NCBI GenBank assembly: GCA_040394475.1
Contig: JBEBSD010000035.1
Span: 1 to 61,591, forward strand
Length of the DNA: 61,591 nucleotides
Reading direction: 5' to 3'
Source: JBEBSD01 sp040394475
GTDB taxonomy: Bacteria > Bacteroidota > Bacteroidia > Cytophagales > Spirosomataceae
A program made the position numbers and the translations under genes. Under the pieces are notes generated by a model, which was not told the DNA's origin, ran no database searches, and saw only the letters and a list, made by a program, of their open reading frames with translations. Positions 44,189 through 52,465 of this stretch are shown piece after piece; the stretch's first letter is position 1; each line of letters opens with the position of its first letter.

Positions 44189-45661
44189 TCAGAGACCGGA
44201 TTTAAATTGGATCGCATATAAATCGGCATCCTTTAAATAAATATGTAAACGGACAGGTTTTGAAATAAATCGGGAGAGGTCTGCTTCATCATTCCATGAA
44301 ACGATCCTGGACGTTTCATTTCCAACCAACTGATCACAGGCCAGCATTGAATAACCGGGAATTTCATTTCCTTCTTCATCCTGAATAGCAATCCTTATTT
44401 CCCCAACGGCGGAAGTAGCATAGTTAATCTCCATCGCTTTCCCGGTGAAAACGAACGGTTTGGTGACTACCAGACCACCTTCATAAGGCGCATTAATGGA
44501 TGTGAAACCATCAAGACGCATGGAATATCGCCGTAAATGTCCCGTAGGCTGAGCGTAATCCTGATTGACATAAACCGACATTTCGTCGGGTCCTGTCTGC
44601 ACAACATTCAGTGCGGGATAATTAGTACGGGCCGACCAATTGTTCAAACCCGGCGCTGACCGGATAAAAGCCTCCATAAAGGTCCGGTCGTATTGATTGC
44701 CTCCCCGGGAACTCATTAAAAAGGACTCGGATAGTCCCTTGTGTTGTGACGGATCAACTTTCAGCTGCTCCAGCTGCTCCTTTGTGGCGACCTGACGATG
44801 AGGAATAAAGCGGGAACCAATCGCGACGTAGATATGTGGAGCTCTGAAATAGGGACTGGTTTGTTGTGTATAGATATGTTCGTAGGGCGTATCCCCATAG
44901 GTCATTTCAACTGCGTCGCTCCAATTGATAAAGTCCTGAGAAGTTGAGCGGCTTACTGACCGATAACCTCTTATTTTCCCCCCTGTCCAAGAGCGAAAAT
45001 AGCAGACGTATACCTGTTCACTTTCAGACCAGAACGAAACATTTTGTGAATCAAACCATGCATTTTTGATCACGCCGTCATCTGCTATTTTCTCCCAGTG
45101 AATCCCATCTTTTGAAGCATAAGGTATTAAACCGGTTTTATTGCTTCCTCCAAAAGCTTTGTATTTTTGAGCAGGATCGGCGTTTGGATTTTTATCAATA
45201 AAGGGACTGAAGTTATGCGTTACCGGTTCTTCGTCGAGTAGGACGTTGTTTCCTTTTGACCCGTTAACGCGGATTATGCCCAATGCAGGTTTCTCCCAGT
45301 TAACGCCATCCCGGGACTCTGCATAGCACGTATTTTCTGTGGTTTTTCCATCTTCCTTCAAATGTTTACCTCTATAATATGCCCGGTACAGGTCGCCATC
45401 ATGTAAAATGGTGATATAAGCGGGAGCGAAACTTTCCCAGGGTTTGTCAAAACGGATAACGGGTCCTTGATCTACCGGAGCATGCTTTATAATTCTTGTG
45501 CCGTCAAAGACATCAATGAGGTAATTGTCCAGAAAAATTTCACGTCTGGTTTCCAATTGGAGAATTTCGGCCTTCTGTGACTGATTCGGGCCCGCGCAAC
45601 CGCCAAGGATAGTGGTGAGTACTAAACTATATGCGAAACTGTTGCTACTGTAATTTTTCAT
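44189..45661 (-). CDS. Propeller-family lipoprotein P5
   Basis: A protein of 490 residues with a lipoprotein signal (TTILGGC followed by AGPNQ), so it is anchored in a membrane, possibly at the cell surface. Family marks: EIFLDNYLI, CYAESRDGVNWEKP, NGSKGNNVLL, THNFSPFIDKNP, FDSQNVSFWSESE, SRGGNQYDRTFMEAFIRSA, YSMRLDGFTSI and KDADLYAIQFK. It is closest to P6, with shared DPSQHKGLSE and NNWSARTNYPALNVVQTGPD. It would be the surface-acting member while P3, P4 and P6 act in the periplasm. Confidence 0.8.
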   Translation of the reverse strand: MKNYSSNSFAYSLVLTTILGGCAGPNQSQKAEILQLETRREIFLDNYLIDVFDGTRIIKHAPVDQGPVIRFDKPWESFAPAYITILHDGDLYRAYYRGKHLKEDGKTTENTCYAESRDGVNWEKPALGIIRVNGSKGNNVLLDEEPVTHNFSPFIDKNPNADPAQKYKAFGGSNKTGLIPYASKDGIHWEKIADDGVIKNAWFDSQNVSFWSESEQVYVCYFRSWTGGKIRGYRSVSRSTSQDFINWSDAVEMTYGDTPYEHIYTQQTSPYFRAPHIYVAIGSRFIPHRQVATKEQLEQLKVDPSQHKGLSESFLMSSRGGNQYDRTFMEAFIRSAPGLNNWSARTNYPALNVVQTGPDEMSVYVNQDYAQPTGHLRRYSMRLDGFTSINAPYEGGLVVTKPFVFTGKAMEINYATSAVGEIRIAIQDEEGNEIPGYSMLACDQLVGNETSRIVSWNDEADLSRFISKPVRLHIYLKDADLYAIQFKSGL

Positions 45662-45764
45662 ATGAACCTTATTTGATGAAAACCTGTATAAGCTGTCTTA
45701 TTCAATAATAATGGGTTGTTTGTGTCCGCTATGGCACGAGAGTTTACCTGTAAAATAAATCTAG

Positions 45765-47240
45765 CTAATTGAATTTAATGGCGAATAAGTCGGCGTCTTT
45801 CATGTGAATATTCAATCGTATCGGTTGAGAAGACAATTTACTCACGTCTGTGTTTCCATTCCATGAAGCAGTTCTGGTTATTTCATTACCAATCAGTACT
45901 TCGGAATCGGCAAGTGAAAATCCGGGAATCGGGCGTCCGGCAGCGTCCTCAATCGCTATCTGAATACTTCCTGCAGCGGCGGTCGAATAGTTAATTTCAA
46001 GTGATTTTCCCGTAAAGGTAAAGGGCTTGGTAACGATGGACCCACCTTTGTAAGGCGCATTGATCGACGTGAATCCATCTATTCTAAGGGTATAGCGTCG
46101 AAGGTGAGAAGTGGGTTGGGTATAGTCCTGATTTACGTATAAAGACATTTCATCCGGACCAGTTTGTACGACGTTTAGTGCAGGGAAATTACTCCTTGCG
46201 GACCAATTATTCAGTCCGATTGCAGGACGAATAAATGCTTCCATAAATGTTCGGTCATACAGATACCCCCCTCTTGTTGTCATAAAATAGGGTTCAGATA
46301 GTCCTTTATGCTGGCTGGGAGCTACCTTTAATTCGGTAAGTTGCTCGCTACTGGCAATTTGCCGGTCACGCAGAAGCCGGGCGCCAATTGCAACATAGAC
46401 GTGGGGAGCCCTGAAATAAGGACTGGTTTGCTGAATATAAAGATGCTCTAACGGTGTATCTCCATAGGTCATTTCTACCGGCTCAGTCCAGTTAGTAAAG
46501 TCTTTGGACGTTGTTTTGCTGACTGTTCTGAAACGGCCCTCTTCAGTAAACGTTCTGAAATAGCATACATATACCTCTTCAGCCTCTGACCAAAATGCGA
46601 CATTCTGTGAGTCAAAGGCGCCTTTTTTTATAACGCCGGTCTCGGCTATTTTCTCCCAGTGGATACCATCGGGGGAGCTTAAAGGAATTAATCCAATGGA
46701 ATTTCTGGAGGTCCCTCCCAGCGCCTTATATTTTTGGTTCGGAAGTGCGTTGGGATTGCTATCGATAAATGGACTGAAATTGTGGTGTACAGGGGCCTCA
46801 TTTGCCAATACAATGTTATTTTGCTTTGAACCGTTGTATTCAAATAGTCCCAATGCCGGTTTTTCCCAGTTTATTCCGTCCTTTGACTCCGCATAACAAG
46901 TCCATTCATCGTTGGTATAGGCTTCAATGCCTTCACGTTTCCCGGCGCGATAGTAAGCTCTGTACAGACTGTCGTCCTTAAGAATGGTCACATACGCAGG
47001 CGAAAAAATCTCCCACGGTTTATCATAACGAAGAACGATCCCTTTATCCACCGGCTTCTGGAGAATCAGCTGTGTGCCAATTAATTTATCTATCAGATAG
47101 TGATCGACAAAAATTTCTCTTCTATTTCCCAGATTGATAATTTTATCATCGATTTTTCCTGCGTATAAGGAAGAATTCTCAGTACAGAAGAATACCAGTG
47201 ATCCGATTACCAGCAAACTATTGAATTGCCACAATTTCAT
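45765..47240 (-). CDS. Exported propeller-family protein P6
   Basis: A protein of 491 residues with a signal peptide of the Sec type (LLVIGSLVFFCTENSSLYAG; the Cys is not in a clear lipobox). Family marks: EIFVDHYLI, CYAESKDGINWEKP, HHNFSPFIDSNP, FDSQNVAFWSEAE, YDRTFMEAFIRPA, YTLRIDGFTSI and KDADLFAIKFN. It is the first gene after SusD in locus B (81 bases), the same place that P2 holds in locus A. P5 follows after 103 bases. Confidence 0.78.
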   Translation of the reverse strand: MKLWQFNSLLVIGSLVFFCTENSSLYAGKIDDKIINLGNRREIFVDHYLIDKLIGTQLILQKPVDKGIVLRYDKPWEIFSPAYVTILKDDSLYRAYYRAGKREGIEAYTNDEWTCYAESKDGINWEKPALGLFEYNGSKQNNIVLANEAPVHHNFSPFIDSNPNALPNQKYKALGGTSRNSIGLIPLSSPDGIHWEKIAETGVIKKGAFDSQNVAFWSEAEEVYVCYFRTFTEEGRFRTVSKTTSKDFTNWTEPVEMTYGDTPLEHLYIQQTSPYFRAPHVYVAIGARLLRDRQIASSEQLTELKVAPSQHKGLSEPYFMTTRGGYLYDRTFMEAFIRPAIGLNNWSARSNFPALNVVQTGPDEMSLYVNQDYTQPTSHLRRYTLRIDGFTSINAPYKGGSIVTKPFTFTGKSLEINYSTAAAGSIQIAIEDAAGRPIPGFSLADSEVLIGNEITRTASWNGNTDVSKLSSQPIRLNIHMKDADLFAIKFN

Positions 47241-47321
47241 AGTCTCATGTTTTGATAGAATGAATGATAACTGCTTCAGCGGGCTCTCTGATAGCTGCGA
47301 TGAAGTATCCGGAGCTTTTAT

Positions 47322-48803
47322 TTATTCGTAGCCGGGGTTTTGTTTTACTAAGGGTTCCAGGCTGAGAATATTTTCCGCGATCGGGAACAGCAGGAATTGT
47401 TCGTTCTTTCCGGCAAGAAGAGGTACTTTCTCCAATGCCTTGCCGAATCTGAGCAGATCCCACCATCTTTTCCCTTCATGTAGTAACTCAAATAGTCTTT
47501 CCTGCAGGATTACTTCGTCATTACTTTCCTGAGAGCCACTGACAAAGACATGGGCATCATAATTGGTTCCATAAGCCCGCTTCCTGATCGCATTGATTTC
47601 ATCGGATGGATCCTGCCCCAAGCTGTTTTTTGCTTCGGCTTTCATCAATAGGATATCTGCATAGCGATACAAAATAAAATCGTCGTACATCACCCTTACT
47701 CCACCCGCAATTATGCCGGGCCACTTTTGATCAAGATTATACATCAAGCTTGTCACCCCGTCACGAGTCTGATATACCTCAATAAACGTAGCATCTTTAC
47801 GGGTATCGTCATCATGAAATTGTGAAGTAACGGATGAAGAGATCTGCCAATAGGTATCTTTCCCGGAGTATGGTAAGATTTTATCAATGGTTTCCTGATC
47901 GGTAAAGGGGAAAGTTGGAGCTGCCAGCGCTGTCATTCCTCCGTAAACAGCCCGGGTCGGAGACTCCCCCTCCTCAAAACGGATAGCCATTATAATTTCC
48001 TTGTTTCCTTTGTTCCCGAAGTTAAAGACTTCTCTGAAATCCGGCAACAGCGCTACATCACTGGCTTCAATCTGTGCAATGGCAGAAAGCGAAGTATTCA
48101 GGTCAGCATCCCCACCGTTGAGTTTTTTGGCTGTCCAGAGGAAGACATCCGCCTTTAAAGCATTTACTGCTGGTTTCGACCACCTGTTTCTTCCCGTAGG
48201 ATATGCATCTCCGGAAAATAGGGAAATTGCATTTTCCAAATCACTCTTTATCAATTGAAATACTTCCGTTTGAGGAGATCTTTCCTTATAAATGGTACTG
48301 GGATCAAACCCTTCTGTCGGCTCATCTACCAATATGAGGTCCCCCCAGGTTTTGGTCATAGTAAAATAGGTAAATGCCCTCATGGCATAAGCTTGCGCTA
48401 GGATGTCGTTCTTTTCTGCGTCATTAACAAAATCAATTGCAGGAACATACTTCAGAATTAAGTTTGCGTCATGAATAACCGAATACATAGCAGTCCAGTC
48501 CGGCCCTGCATTTACCCGGCTCATATTGTTTGTAAATACGTGAAAATTTATAGAAGGATCAAAACCAAAATTCTGAACCCATATTTCACTTCTTCCCTCA
48601 CCCCACATAAACATATTGGACGTCATCTGTGTCCTGATTCTTACATACATTCCATTTAGAGCGCCCAGAGATTCGTCTTTTGACTTCCAAAAGGAAGCAT
48701 TGGTAATCTGGCTGATGGGTGACAGGGTAAGATTCTCCGTACAGCCGGATACTGATAGGACAGCTATAAAGGAATACAAGAATTTTTTCAATAGTGCTTT
48801 CAT
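47322..48803 (-). CDS. SusD/RagB-family outer-membrane glycan-binding lipoprotein (locus B)
   Basis: A protein of 493 residues counted from ATG 48803, which directly precedes the lipoprotein signal ending SVSGC; an upstream start would overlap the susC end. It has the ITNASFWKSKDE opening, the RWSKPAVNALKADVFLWTA helix shared with the SusD at 17761, and ELLHEGKRWWDLLRFGKA and LVKQNPGYE at the end. It is the surface partner of the SusC at 48835, 31 bases downstream of it. Confidence 0.95.
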   Translation of the reverse strand: MKALLKKFLYSFIAVLSVSGCTENLTLSPISQITNASFWKSKDESLGALNGMYVRIRTQMTSNMFMWGEGRSEIWVQNFGFDPSINFHVFTNNMSRVNAGPDWTAMYSVIHDANLILKYVPAIDFVNDAEKNDILAQAYAMRAFTYFTMTKTWGDLILVDEPTEGFDPSTIYKERSPQTEVFQLIKSDLENAISLFSGDAYPTGRNRWSKPAVNALKADVFLWTAKKLNGGDADLNTSLSAIAQIEASDVALLPDFREVFNFGNKGNKEIIMAIRFEEGESPTRAVYGGMTALAAPTFPFTDQETIDKILPYSGKDTYWQISSSVTSQFHDDDTRKDATFIEVYQTRDGVTSLMYNLDQKWPGIIAGGVRVMYDDFILYRYADILLMKAEAKNSLGQDPSDEINAIRKRAYGTNYDAHVFVSGSQESNDEVILQERLFELLHEGKRWWDLLRFGKALEKVPLLAGKNEQFLLFPIAENILSLEPLVKQNPGYE

Positions 48804-48834
48804 AATAAGATACAATTTATGATCCCGCATTATT

Positions 48835-51800
48835 TTAGAATGATGGTGTAATCTGAATGCCGAAAATGAAATTTCTTGGCATCGGGTAACGGCCATTGTC
48901 CGTTCCTCCCTCTTCCGGGTTCAGTCCCGTAAACTTGGTGAAATAAGCCAAATTGTTTGCCGTAGCGTGAAGCCTCAGATTGTCTAATTTTAGTCTGCTG
49001 ATTAACTCCTGTGGGAAGGAATAAGATAACGCAATTTCGCGTAGACATAGAAAATCCCCGACCTCATAGTATTGAGAGTTTCCTCTCCATAGGTTTTGCT
49101 TTTGATTTTGATCGGCCCAATAGTAGCGAGGAATATCCGTAATGTCACCCTGCTGCTGCCAAGACCTCGTTACAGCCTCGGAAATGGCATTTTGCCCGGA
49201 AAAGTTACCAAGAACTCTGGCGTTAGTCTCATTATAGATCATGTGTCCTATTGTGTAGTCCATTCGGATAGTAAGGCCGAAGTTTTTATAGCCTATACGA
49301 TTTGTAAATCCTCCTGTCCATTTCGGATAGGGGTTTCCCATGTATATTCTATCTCTGTCATTAATGATATTATTCCCATCAACATCAAGCCAATTTACGT
49401 CACCTCCGTGTTTTGCTTTATCTGTTCCTACTACCAACTCGTCCACTGGTCCCGCCGCCGCTGCTTCGTCTGTCGCATAAATATTCAATTGCTTATAGGC
49501 AAACATATCTCCTATTCTGCCTCCCTCTTGTAAGCCCCCTTTCCAGGCATAATCTCCTAAGGCTTCATCCCAGATATATACACCCCCAATTCTGTTGTTC
49601 TCAATTCCATTGTCGGGTAGTTTCAATATCTTCATTTTTACAAGGCTGGCATTAAAGGACGTAATCCAGCTGAAATCAGAGGTGGATGGCAGAAGATGAG
49701 CGTTTATTTCTACTTCAACTCCTTTATTCTCCAAGCTTCCCAAGTTTGTTAAAATGCTGGTAAAGCCAGTTGAACGAGGTAATTCTAGATTCGTTAACAG
49801 GTTATCCGTTACCCTTCGATAAATATCTACCGCTGCAGTAATCCTATCGTTGAAAGCGCCCAGATCAAATCCGACGTTAAATGTTTTGGAGCGCTCCCAT
49901 TGAAGCTCGGCATTGGCAAGGGCTGAATTGTAAATTGCCGCGTCACCAAAATATCGATTACCCACTGTATAAGCCCCTTGGGCCTGATAGGGTCCCAATC
50001 CACTAATGTTTCCATTTACACCATAGCTCCCACGGAGTTTTAAACTAAGTAGATCCGCCGGTAGTGCACGCCAAAAGTTCTCCTTATGTAGATTCCAGCC
50101 CAGGGAGACGCCTGGGAAAAATCCCCACTTATGATTTTGCCCCAGATTGGAAGCTCCGTCGTAACGTGCATTGATTGTCAGCAAATATTTCTGATTATAA
50201 TTATAATTGATCCTTCCAAAATAGCCGTATAGCAACATTTCGGTTTCCGACCCGCTTACGCTCCACGGGATTCCTGAAGCATTCAGCGTTGGAATGAGAT
50301 CAGTAGCTGCATTTCTTCCCACCGCAGACGTACTTCTGTTCATCGTTTTATAGTATGAAAAGCCTGCCGTCGTTTCGAAATCATGTGAGGCGCCGAATAG
50401 TTTTGAGTAATTCAATACAGCGTCTGCCTGATGATTAACTGCTGTGGAGTGAGAGTAATCGGCCTGGCGATTTTCGTTTAAAACCAGAGGTCCATCCAAA
50501 TATGATTTTAAGAAATTTCGGCTCTCGAAATTGTTGTTAACAATGGATAGTTGCGGCCTGAATGTAAGCCCGGGTGCTATATTCCAGTTTGAGCCAACCA
50601 CAAACATATAGTTATCCCGTCTTCTTTTTGCGTCGTAGCGGCTAATATAATAAGCTGGATTTCCATTTGTAAAAAGCCTTCCAGGTGCTAGTGTGCCATC
50701 CTCAAATGAATATTTTGTAGTCTGTGCCGTATTAATGTTATTCTTAAATACCACGCCTACATTCGGTACTTGTGAGTCTGTAACATTGGCGTACGTAAGG
50801 CGTCCAAAGAAGCTAAGTTTATCACTTGCTTTTATATCTCCGTTAAGATTAAGAGATATCCTTTCATAGTCACTATTGATCGCAATACCTTGGTTGCCCA
50901 AGTATCCAAGTCCCATGTTAAATTTCACTTTTTCAGACCCTCCTGACACGGATAAATTATGATCGTGCGTATAGGCACGTCGAAATACGGTATTTTGAAA
51001 ATCGGTACCTTTGAAGATTAAATCCCTGGATGGATCTAATGGATCCGGAATAGTTTCCCATCTGGCTCCCCATTCATCCACAGGCTGATTCAATAGATAT
51101 TGATTCTCGGGTGTCAGGTACATGGTTGTGAAAGCTGTATTGTTTGTCAGATCATTACCTGTCCCACCTGCATTGGCTTGTGTCAGAAAATCCAATACAC
51201 TGGGTGCTTTTACGCCACTCGCTGCAATGCCTAACCTCATAAAATGTACGAAGTCTTTGGCATCGGCTAATTTGTAAAGCTGACCGACATCTGAAGAAGT
51301 CAGATTATAGTTATAGCTTACCTGTATGGCCCCTTCTTTACCCGATTTCGTTTCAACAATTATCACTCCGTTGGAAGCTCGAGCTCCATAAATAGATGTA
51401 GACGCAGCGTCCTTTAGGACCTGAATTGACTCGATATCCCTGGGATTGATATGGTCCATATCACTACGAATTACTCCATCAATTACATACAACGGCGTAG
51501 AGCCATCTGGGCTATTGATCGAAGTTCCACCTCTTAATATGACGCGAGGCCGATCACCTGGCTGACCGGATGTGCTCTGAACCCTCAAACCAGCAATTGT
51601 ACCTTGTAGTGCTGAGGCGGGATTTGCGTACGTTACATTCTCTAATACTTTAGTATCCAGCTTGCTGATCGAGGTGGTGACAGTCTCGCGTGACTGCGTT
51701 CCATATCCTACCACTACCACTTCTTTTAATGAAGAAACGTCTGCTTGCATGGTTACATTAAGCACCGAACTGTTTCCAACGGTAATCTCCTGGCTTTTAT

Positions 51801-52056
51801 AGCCGATAAAGGAAAAGATAAGAGTTGCGTTTCCGGATGGTACGTTAAGTGAATACCGGCCTTCCGAGTCGGTGGTGGTTCCGGTTACGGTGCCTTTAAC
51901 CAGTATGGTCACTCCTGGTAAAATCTCATTCTCTTCTCCGGTTACCCTGCCTTCCAACTGCCTGGTTCCTTGTGCAGATACAACACAACAGCAACAGCAC
52001 ATTAACAGGGTCAGCAAAACCTGCGGCATCCATTCATCAAAGTATTTTTTTTGCAT
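48835..52056 (-). CDS. SusC/RagA-family TonB-dependent transporter (locus B)
   Basis: A protein of 1073 residues: a signal peptide with an unusual run of five cysteines (LLMCCCCCVVSAQ), a carboxypeptidase-regulatory-like domain (EGRVTGEENEILPGVTILVK), the plug with VVVGYGTQSRETVTTSISKLD and IYGARASNGVIIV, and a barrel ending FIFGIQITPSF. Unlike the SusC at 19264 it has no STN domain, and no sigma/anti-sigma pair adjoins it, so it should be controlled by a one-component regulator. Its upstream region carries the operator boxes shared with the aldolase and RidA operons. Barrel sequence is similar to the locus A SusC, implying related ligands. Confidence 0.95.
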   Translation of the reverse strand: MQKKYFDEWMPQVLLTLLMCCCCCVVSAQGTRQLEGRVTGEENEILPGVTILVKGTVTGTTTDSEGRYSLNVPSGNATLIFSFIGYKSQEITVGNSSVLNVTMQADVSSLKEVVVVGYGTQSRETVTTSISKLDTKVLENVTYANPASALQGTIAGLRVQSTSGQPGDRPRVILRGGTSINSPDGSTPLYVIDGVIRSDMDHINPRDIESIQVLKDAASTSIYGARASNGVIIVETKSGKEGAIQVSYNYNLTSSDVGQLYKLADAKDFVHFMRLGIAASGVKAPSVLDFLTQANAGGTGNDLTNNTAFTTMYLTPENQYLLNQPVDEWGARWETIPDPLDPSRDLIFKGTDFQNTVFRRAYTHDHNLSVSGGSEKVKFNMGLGYLGNQGIAINSDYERISLNLNGDIKASDKLSFFGRLTYANVTDSQVPNVGVVFKNNINTAQTTKYSFEDGTLAPGRLFTNGNPAYYISRYDAKRRRDNYMFVVGSNWNIAPGLTFRPQLSIVNNNFESRNFLKSYLDGPLVLNENRQADYSHSTAVNHQADAVLNYSKLFGASHDFETTAGFSYYKTMNRSTSAVGRNAATDLIPTLNASGIPWSVSGSETEMLLYGYFGRINYNYNQKYLLTINARYDGASNLGQNHKWGFFPGVSLGWNLHKENFWRALPADLLSLKLRGSYGVNGNISGLGPYQAQGAYTVGNRYFGDAAIYNSALANAELQWERSKTFNVGFDLGAFNDRITAAVDIYRRVTDNLLTNLELPRSTGFTSILTNLGSLENKGVEVEINAHLLPSTSDFSWITSFNASLVKMKILKLPDNGIENNRIGGVYIWDEALGDYAWKGGLQEGGRIGDMFAYKQLNIYATDEAAAAGPVDELVVGTDKAKHGGDVNWLDVDGNNIINDRDRIYMGNPYPKWTGGFTNRIGYKNFGLTIRMDYTIGHMIYNETNARVLGNFSGQNAISEAVTRSWQQQGDITDIPRYYWADQNQKQNLWRGNSQYYEVGDFLCLREIALSYSFPQELISRLKLDNLRLHATANNLAYFTKFTGLNPEEGGTDNGRYPMPRNFIFGIQITPSF

Positions 52057-52094
52057 GGGATTAAGTTGAGTTTATGATTGGGAGATTGTCAATA

Positions 52095-52159
52095 CAAATT
52101 TAGATTTACTTCAATGCGCCATCTTCTACTTTTATATATGTTTGTAATACTATTTTCCA
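52095..52159 (-). promoter_or_regulatory. Candidate promoter and operator of the locus B susC operon
   Basis: On the minus strand, TAAATTTG (52102-52095) matches TAnnTTTG and would give a leader of about 30 bases. AAAAGTAGAAG (52133-52123) lies 20 bases upstream, identical to the box at 7733-7723. TGGAAAATAGTATTA (52159-52145) lies 42 bases upstream of the -7 element, the same distance as its near-identical counterpart at 28575-28561. Confidence 0.6.
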
Positions 52160-52412
52160 GAATAATAATCTGGGAAGCCCGCCGTACACAAAACCTGCCG
52201 TTTTCGGAGCATTTACCTGTTTGCGGCCTTGCCGGAACCGGCGAATCGGGGGAACTCCGTGCGGGTCGGTTCGGCTTTACAGCCGGAGGCCACTGGCGGG
52301 AACGGGCAAAACGCTGATATCGGGAAGGGGAGTAGGGACTGCGGTTACCGGTCGCGGGACAGGCAGGGGAATGGAGAGGGGGCGCTGCCATTCAGGTACT
52401 TTCGGGTAACTA
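52160..52412. other. Intergenic stretch without recognisable content
   Basis: GC-rich sequence between the susC promoter and the terminator of the large fusion gene. Short open frames exist on both strands, but none has a credible start, domain or composition like that of its neighbours. I see no RNA gene or mobile element here. Confidence 0.5.
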
Positions 52413-52447
52413 AAATCCCCGGAAACAAGGGCTGTTTCCGGGGATTT
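52413..52447 (-). terminator. Intrinsic terminator after the ThuA/dehydrogenase fusion gene
   Basis: A perfect 15-bp stem, AAATCCCCGGAAACA paired with TGTTTCCGGGGATTT, with a 5-base loop, lies 18 bases beyond the stop codon at 52466. On the minus strand the second arm ends in ATTTTAGTT, a modest T tract. It separates the fusion gene from the susC operon that follows. Confidence 0.8.
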
Positions 52448-52465
52448 GAAGACTGTCAGAGCCGT

